DNA from: Anaerofustis stercorihominis
GTDB taxonomy: Bacteria > Bacillota > Clostridia > Eubacteriales > Anaerofustaceae
DNA length: 64,000 nucleotides
Assembly: GCF_024623185.1 (NCBI RefSeq)
Contig: NZ_JANJZK010000006.1
Span: forward strand, 60,301 to 124,300
Reading direction: 5' to 3'
A program made the position numbers and the translations under genes. Positions 48,495 to 57,032 of the stretch are shown one piece after another. The first letter of the stretch is position 1. Each line of letters begins with the position of its first letter. The notes under the pieces were generated by a model, which searched no databases, had not been told where the DNA came from, and saw only the letters and a list, made by a program, of their open reading frames with translations.

Positions 48495-49550
48495 ATGTTA
48501 AAAGCCTTATGGACAGGTGAATATGATGAAAAATGGGAAGAAATATTCTCACAAAATTTCAAACTCGAAAGAGCCAGTTTAAATACAGGTGCGGTATACC
48601 CCGACGGATTACTCAGAGGTATAAATCTAATAGAAGTTTTAAAGGATAAAGACATTTTCATCAATGGATACGATCCTGTCGATGAAGAGATAATAAAGAA
48701 CTGTCCCGACCTAAAAATGATTTTAAGCGTAAGAGACGGTCCGGAAGAAAATATTGATATAGATGTATGTACAAAATACGGAATACCGGTTTTGTTTGCG
48801 GGAGGAAGATGTGTACATAGTGTTGCGGAATTAAACATGACTTTAATGTTTAATCTTGCATGCAATTTTGTAAGACTCACCAACCGAATGAGAAATGAAG
48901 GCTGGACCTCTACCAATATGACAGAAGACTTATTTTCACAAACAGAGCTATACAGAAAAACACTTTCAATTATCGGACTTGGAAGAAACGGAAGAGAGCT
49001 TGCAAAACTTGCTAACGGTATAGGTATGAATGTAGTTGCTTATGACCCATATGTGACAAAAAAACAAGCAGATGAATTAAATGTTACGATGATGTCTCTT
49101 AAAGACGCAATGAAAGCGGGAGATTATGTCACATTACTTGCGAGAGTAACGCCTGAGACGGAAGGTATGATAGGTAAAAAAGAAATAGAATTGATGAAAC
49201 CTACCGCTTATCTTATAAACACAGGAAGATCGAAACTTGCGAATGAAGAAGCAATCTTTGATGCTTTGGACAACAATATAATTAAAGGTGCGGCTTTGGA
49301 TGTATTTACATCAGAACCTTTGAATAAAGACAGCAGAGCATATAAAATACCTATGGATAAATTATTATTAACTCCTCATATGGCAGGGATTTCAATGGAA
49401 AGAGTTCCTCATCAATATGAGTATTTAATGGACAGTTTTAATAAATTTAAAAAGGGTGAAACAAAGGAACTCAGATTATATAATCCAAAAGTATTCGACT
49501 CACAGGAGTTTAACAATCGCGGCGGTATTATATTTGAATGCGAAAAATAA
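48495..49550 (+). CDS. D-isomer-specific 2-hydroxyacid dehydrogenase, second copy
   Basis: 351 residues, same family as the dehydrogenase of the fructose-type PTS operon but clearly divergent. NAD motif GLGRNG lies near residue 161 (SIIGLGRNGRELAKL). The catalytic residues are Arg in INTGRSKL, Glu in FTSEPLN and His in LTPHMAG. It has a C-terminal extension of about 25 residues after the substrate domain. GGAGG ribosome binding site nine to ten bases upstream. Confidence 0.9.
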   Translation: MLKALWTGEYDEKWEEIFSQNFKLERASLNTGAVYPDGLLRGINLIEVLKDKDIFINGYDPVDEEIIKNCPDLKMILSVRDGPEENIDIDVCTKYGIPVLFAGGRCVHSVAELNMTLMFNLACNFVRLTNRMRNEGWTSTNMTEDLFSQTELYRKTLSIIGLGRNGRELAKLANGIGMNVVAYDPYVTKKQADELNVTMMSLKDAMKAGDYVTLLARVTPETEGMIGKKEIELMKPTAYLINTGRSKLANEEAIFDALDNNIIKGAALDVFTSEPLNKDSRAYKIPMDKLLLTPHMAGISMERVPHQYEYLMDSFNKFKKGETKELRLYNPKVFDSQEFNNRGGIIFECEK

Positions 49551-49606
49551 ACTTACGGCGAAGATGTAATATACTCTTCGCTGTAAATAAAATTTAGGAG
49601 AATAAA

Positions 49607-50134
49607 ATGGTAACCGATATTATCCTATACGTTATATTGACTTTTATAACGATATATGTAAGACAAAAACTTATAAATAAAAGTTTAAATTCCTATGGAG
49701 AATTGGAGTTTAAAATAAAGGAATTAAATAATAATACAAAGAAAGATTTATGGCTTATTCTATTAGCTCTTTTCGGAGGTCTCGCATGCGTATTTATAAT
49801 CAGTTTCTATAATCATAATACACTTATCCCCTCCTGGCTTTTTTCTATTTTATGTTCTATTGTAAGCGGGATATATATAAGCTCAGTCTTACAAAATAGA
49901 TATCTAAACATAGGATTATATGAAAATGGTATTATCTTAAAATCTCAAATCATAAAATACAAATGGATAAGCTGTTATTCTGTTTCCATGTCAGAGGATA
50001 ATTTTAATATAGTATATTTACATGACAAAAATAATAAACAAATCAACATCAATGAACCGATAAAAATAAAAAGCACTGATTTAGAAAATATAACAGAAGT
50101 TTTTTTGAAACATGATATAAAAGACAATAACTAA
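49607..50134 (+). CDS. Membrane protein with C-terminal PH-like beta domain, unknown
   Basis: 175 residues. Hydrophobic helices are at about 4-20, 48-67 and 73-90. The C-terminal 80 residues look like a small beta domain (GLYENGIILKSQIIKYKWISCYSV), of the kind seen in bacterial PH-like membrane proteins. AGGAG site before the ATG. It ends the operon, just before a bidirectional terminator. Function unknown. Confidence 0.7.
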   Translation: MVTDIILYVILTFITIYVRQKLINKSLNSYGELEFKIKELNNNTKKDLWLILLALFGGLACVFIISFYNHNTLIPSWLFSILCSIVSGIYISSVLQNRYLNIGLYENGIILKSQIIKYKWISCYSVSMSEDNFNIVYLHDKNNKQININEPIKIKSTDLENITEVFLKHDIKDNN

Positions 50135-50158
50135 AAACCGATCAAACAGATCGGTTTT
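50134..50158. terminator. Bidirectional terminator between the PTS operon and the LysR gene
   Basis: Perfect stem AAAACCGATC / GATCGGTTTT with a 5-base loop. Its start coincides with the last base of the preceding gene. Confidence 0.82.
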
Positions 50159-50176
50159 AAATTTATTAATGTTTAA

Positions 50177-51052
50177 TTACAATAAACTCTGCAACACGTC
50201 AATAAATTTCTCGGTAGCTTTTGAAAAGACCTGATACTTTTTCCAAACGATATAAAGATTTGCTTCCAACTTAGGTTTTAGGGGAATAAAACAAAAGTTA
50301 CTTTTACCTGCAGTATTCACAAGCTTATCCAAAGTAAGAACGTACCCAAGTCCCTCATCCACCATCAATGAAGCATTATAAACTAAATTATAAGTCGCAA
50401 CGATATTCAAATCCTCAAAATTATATCCGCTCCAGCCGGATAATTCATTGTTTTTCAGTGCTTGTATGGAAACTATCAAAGGAATACCTTTTAAATCCTC
50501 TGAACTTATTATATCTTTTTCTGCCAGCGGACTATCTTTTTTCATCAAAAGTCCCCAGGTATCCGTAACGGGAAGCTTGAGATAATCATATTTGTTTAAA
50601 TTTGAAGAACCTATTAAAATACCGAAATCCAATAATCCTTTATCAAGTCGCTCGGTCACGTCCTGTGCATTTCCGCTGTAGAGATGATATTTGATACCCG
50701 GATAAATTTTCTGTAATTCTTTTGCGGTCTTAGCTACTATCCTCATAGCATCAGTCTCTCCCCCGCCTATATAAATATCTCCGCTTATCATTTCTTCATT
50801 TGACAAAAACTCCGACTGAGTTTTATCCGCAAGTTCAACTATCTCCTGAGCCCGTTTTCTAAGAAACATTCCCTCTTCAGTCAAAGTGATTTTTCTCTTC
50901 CCTCTTATAAATAATTGTTTACCGAGTTCATTTTCAAGATCCATAAGCTGCTTTGAAAGGGTCGGCTGAGTTATATGTAAGACCCCAGCCGCAGCAGTGA
51001 TATTCTCTTCTCTGGCAACAGCCAAAAAATAACGAAGTACTCTCAATTCCAT
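50177..51052 (-). CDS. LysR-family transcriptional regulator
   Basis: 291 residues. The N-terminal winged helix MELRVLRYFLAVAREENITAA, split here as MELRVLRYF and AAAGVLHITQPTLSKQLMDLE, is standard. The effector domain (about 90-291) starts GDIYIGGGETDAMR. It is transcribed away from the small gene and alcohol dehydrogenase run that begins 130 bases away, and probably controls it. The inducer is unknown. Confidence 0.94.
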   Translation of the reverse strand: MELRVLRYFLAVAREENITAAAGVLHITQPTLSKQLMDLENELGKQLFIRGKRKITLTEEGMFLRKRAQEIVELADKTQSEFLSNEEMISGDIYIGGGETDAMRIVAKTAKELQKIYPGIKYHLYSGNAQDVTERLDKGLLDFGILIGSSNLNKYDYLKLPVTDTWGLLMKKDSPLAEKDIISSEDLKGIPLIVSIQALKNNELSGWSGYNFEDLNIVATYNLVYNASLMVDEGLGYVLTLDKLVNTAGKSNFCFIPLKPKLEANLYIVWKKYQVFSKATEKFIDVLQSLL

Positions 51053-51134
51053 ATTATCATCTCCTTATCCTTTTTAACATTTTATAGCCTATTACCATGC
51101 TTGTCAACTATGATAAGCCATTCAATATAAGTAT

Positions 51135-51162
51135 TTGCTATTTTAAATCGCATGCATATAAT
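51135..51162 (+). promoter_or_regulatory. Promoter of the alcohol dehydrogenase operon
   Basis: TTGCTA and TATAAT with a 16-base spacer in the divergent LysR intergenic region. The stretch just upstream contains ATAGCCTATTACCATG and further AT-rich sequence where a LysR protein could bind. Confidence 0.65.
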
Positions 51163-51185
51163 TTAATTAAGAAGGAGGCATGATT

Positions 51186-51407
51186 ATGAATAAAAAACTT
51201 GACATCATTCAAAATTTAAAAGACGCAGGCTGTGATGATGATTTCATAACAAAGTATTTAAGACTTGAAAAAAGTTATAACCGACAAGAACAACTTAAGC
51301 TTCTTTCTCTGCACAGGACTTCACTGATAAATCAAATACATGATAGTTACAATATGATCGATTGCCTAGACTATTTGATTTATAAGATGAAGAAACAAAA
51401 ATATTAA
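51186..51407 (+). CDS. Small conserved-looking protein, unknown
   Basis: 73 residues, helical and charged, with no membrane segment. Starts KKLDIIQNLKDAGCDDDFITKY; the ATG is chosen because AGGAGG lies seven bases before it, whereas an ATG six bases earlier touches that site. Similar short proteins seem common beside oxidoreductase genes in Firmicutes (from memory, not checked). It is the first gene of the LysR-divergent operon. Confidence 0.7.
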   Translation: MNKKLDIIQNLKDAGCDDDFITKYLRLEKSYNRQEQLKLLSLHRTSLINQIHDSYNMIDCLDYLIYKMKKQKY

Positions 51408-51431
51408 AAAGAACATTTAGGAGATTTTATT

Positions 51432-52610
51432 ATGAACATGAATTTTAATCTATTTACATCAACAAATTTATTATTCGGAGCGGGAACGCTAAACGAACTC
51501 GGGAAACAAAATTTACCAGGTAAAAAAGCTTTATTGCTTATATCAAACGGAAAATCGACAATAGAAAACGGAACGCTGGATAAGGTTCAGAAACAACTGA
51601 ATAAAGCAGGTGTGGAATACACATTATGTGCGAATATCCACGAAAACCCATCCAAAGAAGTAGTTATGGAAGCGGCAAAAACAGCAAAAGAAAATAACTG
51701 TGATTTTATATTAGCTCTCGGAGGAGGAGCGGTACTAGACTCCTCCGTAGCAGTTGCGGCAATGGCTACAAATCCCGGGGATCTATGGGACTATGTCGTA
51801 GGAGGCACGGGAAAAGCCAAACCTCTTATAAATAAACCTCTACCAATCGTAACGATAGCAACCACATCCGGCACAGGCTCTGAAATAAACTGCTGGGGCG
51901 TCATAAGCAATAAGGAAACAAATGAGAAAATAGGTTTCGGAGGAGTACCGGAATTAAATCCTGTCCTTTCCATAGTTGACCCTACATTGATGCTTACAGT
52001 GCCTAAAAAATACACCGCATACCAGGGATTTGATGCACTGTTTCACAATACCGAAGTAATGATAAGCAAAGGAGTGAATATCCTAAGCGAAACAATAGCA
52101 TTATCCGCTATCGAAAATATAGCTAAGTATCTTCCTTTGGCTGTAACAGACGGAAGCAATCTCGAAGCGAGAGAAAGAGTTGCTTACGCAAGCACAATGG
52201 CGGGAGTCACAATGCAGCTTACAAGCACTACGGCAAAACATTCAATGGAACATGCAATGAGTGCTTATCACAGTAATCTGCCTCATGGTGCGGGACTTAT
52301 AATGATTTCAAACGAATTTTATAAATTCTTTATTGAAAAGCATACCTGCGATGATCAGTTCATTAAAATGGCAAAAGCAATGGGTATAAAAAACGCCGAT
52401 AACCCCGAATATTTTCTTACCGCTTTATATGAACTGCAAAAGAAATGCGGTGTAGAAAACCTTAAAATGAGTAAATATGGATTTACAATAGATGAAGCTG
52501 ATACGCTTGCTAAAAATGCGAGGGAAACCATGGGAGGATTGTTCCTTGCTAATCCATGCGAAATGACTCATGAAGACTGCGCAGAAATTTTCAGAAAATC
52601 ATATCGTTAG
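51432..52610 (+). CDS. Iron-containing alcohol dehydrogenase
   Basis: 392 residues of the butanol/lactaldehyde dehydrogenase group. NAD(P)-binding GGGAVLDSS lies near residue 100, the IATTSGTGSEINCWGVI motif follows, and metal-binding histidines are seen in AKHSMEHAMSAYHSNLPHGAG. Acts on short-chain alcohols or aldehydes in the cytoplasm. AGGAG site eight bases before the ATG. Together with the acetyltransferase and flavoprotein downstream it may be part of an aldehyde or redox stress response. Confidence 0.94.
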   Translation: MNMNFNLFTSTNLLFGAGTLNELGKQNLPGKKALLLISNGKSTIENGTLDKVQKQLNKAGVEYTLCANIHENPSKEVVMEAAKTAKENNCDFILALGGGAVLDSSVAVAAMATNPGDLWDYVVGGTGKAKPLINKPLPIVTIATTSGTGSEINCWGVISNKETNEKIGFGGVPELNPVLSIVDPTLMLTVPKKYTAYQGFDALFHNTEVMISKGVNILSETIALSAIENIAKYLPLAVTDGSNLEARERVAYASTMAGVTMQLTSTTAKHSMEHAMSAYHSNLPHGAGLIMISNEFYKFFIEKHTCDDQFIKMAKAMGIKNADNPEYFLTALYELQKKCGVENLKMSKYGFTIDEADTLAKNARETMGGLFLANPCEMTHEDCAEIFRKSYR

Positions 52611-52632
52611 ATAATTAATCGGAGATAAAAAT

Positions 52633-53205
52633 ATGAATATAAATCAATTTCTGAAACACGTAAATGACGGACTGCCGATACCCAAAAATTCTAAAACACA
52701 TGAATACATGGTAAAGCTTAGTAACGAAGCCATGAAAATAACAACAAAGCTGAACAATTCCTATAATAATCCTAAAGAAATATGCGAACTTTTTTCAAAG
52801 CTGACGGGAAAATCTATACACGATAGTTTTGGTTTGTTCCCTCCCTTCTATACCGACTGCGGTAAAAATATAACTATAGGTAAAAATGTATTTATAAACT
52901 CGGGGTGCTGTTTTCAGGATCAAGGAGGTATCACAATCGGTGACGGAGCTTTTATAGGTCATAATGTAGTAATAGCAACTCTGAACCACGATTTTGACCC
53001 AAAAGAAAGAAGCACCACCCATCCGTCTAAAGTAGTAATAGGGAAAAATGTATGGATAGGAGCAAATGCTACTGTAGTTCCGGGGGTAACAATAGGAGAT
53101 AATTCGATAATAGCCGCAGGAGCGGTAGTCACAAAAGACGTACCTCCAAATGTTATAGCGGGAGGAGTTCCCGCAAAAGTCATTAAAAGTATAGATAGAA
53201 AGTAA
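52633..53205 (+). CDS. Hexapeptide-repeat acetyltransferase, maltose O-acetyltransferase type
   Basis: 190 residues. A short helical N-terminal domain (about 1-60) precedes a left-handed beta-helix of hexapeptide repeats ([39 protein letters not shown]). The catalytic His lies in ATLNHDFDP. Acetylates a sugar hydroxyl with acetyl-CoA. Family call firm, acceptor unknown. Confidence 0.92.
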   Translation: MNINQFLKHVNDGLPIPKNSKTHEYMVKLSNEAMKITTKLNNSYNNPKEICELFSKLTGKSIHDSFGLFPPFYTDCGKNITIGKNVFINSGCCFQDQGGITIGDGAFIGHNVVIATLNHDFDPKERSTTHPSKVVIGKNVWIGANATVVPGVTIGDNSIIAAGAVVTKDVPPNVIAGGVPAKVIKSIDRK

Positions 53206-53219
53206 AAAGGAGAATAAAT

Positions 53220-53762
53220 ATGAATAAAAAAGTTTTGATAATTTCAACTAGCCTCAGAAAAAACAGTAACTCAGAAATATTAGCAGAGAAATTTAAAAAA
53301 GGAGCTGTTGAAGCAGGAAATGAAGTTGAAATAATAAATTTAAAAGATAAAGAAATAAATTTTTGTATAGGCTGTTTATCATGTCAGAAAACTCAAAAAT
53401 GTATATTCAATGATGATGTAAATGAAATAATAGATAAAATGCTAAATATAGATGTAATTGTTTTTGCAACACCGATATATTTTTATGAAATGGCAGGACA
53501 AATGAAAGTACTGCTCGACAGGACCAATCCTATGTTTCCGTCAGATTATTCATTCACAGATATATATCTTCTAGCTACTTCGGCTGATACAAATGAAAGT
53601 TCAATGGACGGTGCATTAAAAGGACTTAAAGGCTGGATAGACTGTTTTGATAAAGCTAAGTTAAAAGGCGTTATTAAAGGTACGGGGTCAGACGATGCCG
53701 CAAGTATAAAGGCTCAACCCGATATTCTAAAAGCCGCATATGATATGGGTAAAAATGTTTAA
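53220..53762 (+). CDS. Flavodoxin-fold NAD(P)H-dependent FMN oxidoreductase
   Basis: 180 residues. The FMN phosphate loop is STSLRKNSNS at 9-18. A Cys-rich segment FCIGCLSCQKTQKC (about 48-61) is typical of the iron-sulfur flavoprotein-like or NADPH-dependent FMN reductase group. FATPIYFYEMAGQMKVLLDR is the conserved core. Likely a cytoplasmic reductase of quinones or nitro compounds. Its stop codon overlaps the next start (TAATG). Confidence 0.9.
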   Translation: MNKKVLIISTSLRKNSNSEILAEKFKKGAVEAGNEVEIINLKDKEINFCIGCLSCQKTQKCIFNDDVNEIIDKMLNIDVIVFATPIYFYEMAGQMKVLLDRTNPMFPSDYSFTDIYLLATSADTNESSMDGALKGLKGWIDCFDKAKLKGVIKGTGSDDAASIKAQPDILKAAYDMGKNV

Positions 53763-54310
53763 TGGTACATATTATTATGGATAAAATTAAAAAATCAATC
53801 TCTTTATTGATTATAATATTAATATCTTTATCATTTACAGCTTGCAGAAGTTATGATTACAATCTAAACAAAGATAATACAATAAAAACATCTTCTTCTT
53901 TATCGAAAAACTTAGCAAAAGAGAATACTCCCGATTATAATGAAGAATTGATACCTGTTGATATCATTATAAGCAGTGACTCTTTTGCCGCAAAACTGTA
54001 TACAAATAAAACAACATTAGAACTCATAAAACAATTCCCTATAACAATCAATATGAAGGATATGAACGACAACGAAAAATATTATTATATGTCTTCACAT
54101 CTTACACAAAATAAAGAAGAAATAAACGATATAAAAAGCGGGGATATAATGCTTTATGGAAATGACTGCATTGTGATATTTTATGAAGATTTTGAGACAT
54201 TTTATAAATATACGAGGCTTGGTTATATAGAGGATAAAGATAAGCTGATAAACTTATTGAGAAACAACAAAGATGTAAAAGTTACATTTGAATTAAATAT
54301 TAAAATATAA
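53762..54310 (+). CDS. Predicted lipoprotein, unknown
   Basis: 182 residues. The signal sequence ends in lipobox SFTAC with Cys28, so the mature protein would be attached to the outer face of the membrane. The first ATG overlaps the preceding stop and suits coupled translation; an ATG 15 bases downstream is also possible, since neither has its own ribosome binding site. The mature part contains a DUF3187-free, cyclophilin-like pattern (DIIISSDSFAAKLYTNKT, then YYYMSSHL) that recalls cyclophilin-like lipoproteins found beside flavodoxins; this is tentative. Confidence 0.72.
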   Translation: MVHIIMDKIKKSISLLIIILISLSFTACRSYDYNLNKDNTIKTSSSLSKNLAKENTPDYNEELIPVDIIISSDSFAAKLYTNKTTLELIKQFPITINMKDMNDNEKYYYMSSHLTQNKEEINDIKSGDIMLYGNDCIVIFYEDFETFYKYTRLGYIEDKDKLINLLRNNKDVKVTFELNIKI

Positions 54311-54323
54311 AAATAAAAGTAAG

Positions 54324-54352
54324 TTGCTTTTTTATTACTTTTGTGATATACT
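54324..54352 (+). promoter_or_regulatory. Promoter of the DEAD-box helicase gene
   Basis: TTGCTT, 17 bases, then TATACT with an extended TGa. The predicted start point is about 95 bases before the ATG. Confidence 0.75.
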
Positions 54353-54399
54353 GAATAAACATTTACGCGTATTGCAATTTATATAATAATATAAAATTA

Positions 54400-54424
54400 A
54401 ACGAGGAGTGTACCTCGTTTTTTA
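54400..54424 (+). terminator. Attenuator-like hairpin in the helicase leader
   Basis: Stem AACGAGG / CCTCGTT with a 6-base loop and a T run, located between the promoter and the ribosome binding site AGGAGG. The CCTC of its right arm could also pair with that site. Confidence 0.6.
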
Positions 54425-54453
54425 TTTGCAGGTAAGTGTACAGGAGGAAATAA

Positions 54454-55986
54454 ATGAACAAAACTAAATTTTCTGATCTCGAAATAAACTTAGATATAAA
54501 TCGAGTATTAGATGAAATGGGATTTGAAAATCCCACAGATATCCAAAATAAAGCAATACCCGCAATAAGAAGCGGCGTTGATGTTATAGGAAAATCACAG
54601 ACAGGAACGGGAAAAACGATAGCTTTTGCAATTCCCGCAATCGAAAAAATAGACCTAGAGCAGGAAAAACCAACGGCACAGGTGTTGATAATTTGTCCTA
54701 CAAGAGAACTTGCTCAGCAGGGATATGCAGAAATAAAGAAACTTATTAAATATATGCCCGATATAAAAGTAGTAGATATTTACGGCGGAGTATCAATGGA
54801 AAGACAGATTTCCAAACTAAAAAAAGCACATATCGTAATAGGTACTCCGGGCAGAATCAAAGATCATCTTAAAAGACGTACTTTAAAACTTCAAAACATA
54901 AAAATGGTCGTACTTGACGAAGCCGACGAAATGCTAAGTATGGGCTTTAAAGAAGATATAGATACGATTTTAAAAACAGCACCGGACACCAGACAGACAG
55001 TACTGTTCTCTGCAACAATGCCGCCGGCAATAATGAATATAATAGATACTTTCCTAAAAAAACCATTACTTATTCAAATCGATAAAGAACAAGTTACGGT
55101 AAACAAAATAGCTCAAAATTATATAGATGTACCTAAAGGTAAGAAAAAGGAAGTGTTAAACCTTCTTCTTCACTACTACGGTTCAAAATTAACAATAATT
55201 TTCTGTAACACGAAGCGTATGGTAGACGACCTTACAAAATTCCTTCGTAAAAACGGATTCAGTGCGGAATGTCTTCACGGAGATATAAGGCAAAACGAAA
55301 GAAGCAGAGTAATGACTAATTTTAAGAATGCAAAGACTCCTATACTGGTTGCAACAGACGTTGCCGCAAGAGGGATTGATGTAAAGGACGTTGAATATGT
55401 TATAAACTATGACATACCTCAGAATTCCGAATACTATATCCATAGGATAGGAAGGACTGCAAGAGGCGGCAAAAGCGGAACATCGATTACAATGACGAAT
55501 AACAAAAAGCAAGTTACAGACCTTAAGATGATTTTAAAAGAGACGAACTCTAAAATAAAGAAATTAGATATACCGACAAAAAATGATATCAATTCAAAGA
55601 ACTCAAAAGACAATATGTCGGTTATAATAAGCGCACTTAAAAGAGAAAATAATTCACATGATGAAATGATATTAGAATTAAAAAAATTAGGATATACAGA
55701 AAATCAAATTGCAAATGCTGCATTAAATTTATACTTCGGCAAAACAAAAGAAAACATCGTAAAAATCGAAGATATTACTATAAACAAAGAAACAAAAAGA
55801 TATAATGACGGTAACAAAAACAATTCCAGAAGAAAAAAACAAAAGTCATATGGAAATAAATCTTTAAAAGACGATTTAATATTTTATGAAAATAACAGAA
55901 GAAATTCATCGAATAAGAATGCAAACAGAAACAAAAAAAGAACAAACGGAAATTATAAAAATAAAAGAGCAAATCAAAGTTATTAA
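54454..55986 (+). CDS. DEAD-box ATP-dependent RNA helicase (CshA/DeaD type)
   Basis: 510 residues. Q motif region with NPTDIQNKAIPAI. Motif I is SQTGTGKT (about 50-57), Ia is PTRELAQQ, II is VLDEADEML, III is FSATMP, IV-VI include IIFCNTKR, DVAARGIDV and YIHRIGRTARGG. A C-terminal tail from about 445 is rich in Lys, Arg and Asn and probably binds RNA. Role: ribosome assembly and RNA decay, often cold-induced. Its long leader carries a terminator-like hairpin. Confidence 0.95.
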   Translation: MNKTKFSDLEINLDINRVLDEMGFENPTDIQNKAIPAIRSGVDVIGKSQTGTGKTIAFAIPAIEKIDLEQEKPTAQVLIICPTRELAQQGYAEIKKLIKYMPDIKVVDIYGGVSMERQISKLKKAHIVIGTPGRIKDHLKRRTLKLQNIKMVVLDEADEMLSMGFKEDIDTILKTAPDTRQTVLFSATMPPAIMNIIDTFLKKPLLIQIDKEQVTVNKIAQNYIDVPKGKKKEVLNLLLHYYGSKLTIIFCNTKRMVDDLTKFLRKNGFSAECLHGDIRQNERSRVMTNFKNAKTPILVATDVAARGIDVKDVEYVINYDIPQNSEYYIHRIGRTARGGKSGTSITMTNNKKQVTDLKMILKETNSKIKKLDIPTKNDINSKNSKDNMSVIISALKRENNSHDEMILELKKLGYTENQIANAALNLYFGKTKENIVKIEDITINKETKRYNDGNKNNSRRKKQKSYGNKSLKDDLIFYENNRRNSSNKNANRNKKRTNGNYKNKRANQSY

Positions 55987-55992
55987 TGTTTA

Positions 55993-56021
55993 AAAGAAAG
56001 TCTAATGACTTTCTTTTTTAT
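55993..56021 (+). terminator. Terminator of the helicase gene
   Basis: Perfect stem AAAGAAAGTC / GACTTTCTTT with loop TAAT, followed by T. Confidence 0.87.
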
Positions 56022-56450
56022 TTCCAACATATAAAGTATTGAAAACTATTAATAAAAGAATAGAATAAATAAATTTCAAACCATTAAGTCTTAAATCAAT
56101 TCCATACCTTTCAATCCTTATATATTCATCACCTGAGTATTTATAACACAACTTACATATAAATGATAAACAATAAAAAACTTTAATACTTATAAAAATC
56201 GCAATAGAAAACAATAATAAAATAAATGCGAATTTAAATAATTAATCTTATTAAAAGATATTTATAGCGATAAAATATAATAATCTCCTACCTCCATTAC
56301 TCAAAAGATAATATCATTTCAAAGATAATTAGTAATTTTAATTAATAACATTCAATGAAACTTTAACTTCTATTATATTAAAACTTAAATAAGTGTTATA
56401 ATATATAAATAACATAAATAATAAATAAGTTTATATAAAGGAGAATAAAT
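56022..56450. other. Intergenic, no gene supported
   Basis: About 430 AT-rich bases. A 70-codon minus-strand frame exists but begins at TTG without a ribosome binding site. AAAGGAG precedes the next gene. Confidence 0.5.
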
Positions 56451-56984
56451 ATGAAAGTTTGTATGATCATAACAGACGGCTTTGAAGAAATCGAAGCTAT
56501 AGGAACATTTGCGATTTTAAGAAGAGGTAATGTAGATGTGGATGTTTATTCACTTCTCGATAAAGATGCAACCGGCAGATTTGGGATTACATGCACAAAT
56601 TTAAAACCATTCTCAAAAATAAAAGAGGAAGACTATGAAGCATTGATACTTCCCGGAGGTCCGGAGTATGTAGCCATAGAAGCAAACACAAAAGTACAAG
56701 ATTTAATCAAGTCCTTCAGTAAAAAAGATAAATATATATGTGCAATCTGTGCAGGTCCTACAATACTCGGAAGAGCGGGATACCTAAAAAACAAAAATTA
56801 TACCTGTTTTACTTCAATGAACGAAGATTTTGGGGGAACTTATATAGATGAGTATGTGGTTACAGACGGAAAAATTATTACCGGAAGAAGTGCCGCCGCA
56901 ACCATTGATTTCGGGTTTGCAATCTTAAAAGAGTTGATGGGCGAAAAAACAGAGAAAAAAACAAAAGAAGAAATATATTACTAA
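56451..56984 (+). CDS. DJ-1/PfpI-family protein
   Basis: 177 residues. The opening ITDGFEEIEAIGTFAILRR and LILPGGPE are typical of the DJ-1 subgroup. The reactive Cys lies in the nucleophile elbow ICAGPTILG (near 102), and FTSMNEDFGG follows. Possible roles are deglycase, chaperone or thiamine-related activity; family only. AAAGGAG site upstream. Confidence 0.92.
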   Translation: MKVCMIITDGFEEIEAIGTFAILRRGNVDVDVYSLLDKDATGRFGITCTNLKPFSKIKEEDYEALILPGGPEYVAIEANTKVQDLIKSFSKKDKYICAICAGPTILGRAGYLKNKNYTCFTSMNEDFGGTYIDEYVVTDGKIITGRSAAATIDFGFAILKELMGEKTEKKTKEEIYY

Positions 56985-57013
56985 AAGAAAGTGTTTTCTC
57001 ACTTTCTTTTTTA
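56984..57013 (+). terminator. Terminator of the DJ-1 gene
   Basis: Stem AAAGAAAGTG / CACTTTCTTT with a 6-base loop and T run, starting at the last base of the stop codon. Confidence 0.83.
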
Positions 57014-57032
57014 TAGATATAAAGGAGGACAT

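Noticed and set aside
56002..56214. Hydrophobic 70-codon minus-strand frame after the helicase gene
   Set aside because: Starts with TTG without a ribosome binding site and overlaps the helicase terminator; hydrophobicity is expected from AT-rich sequence.
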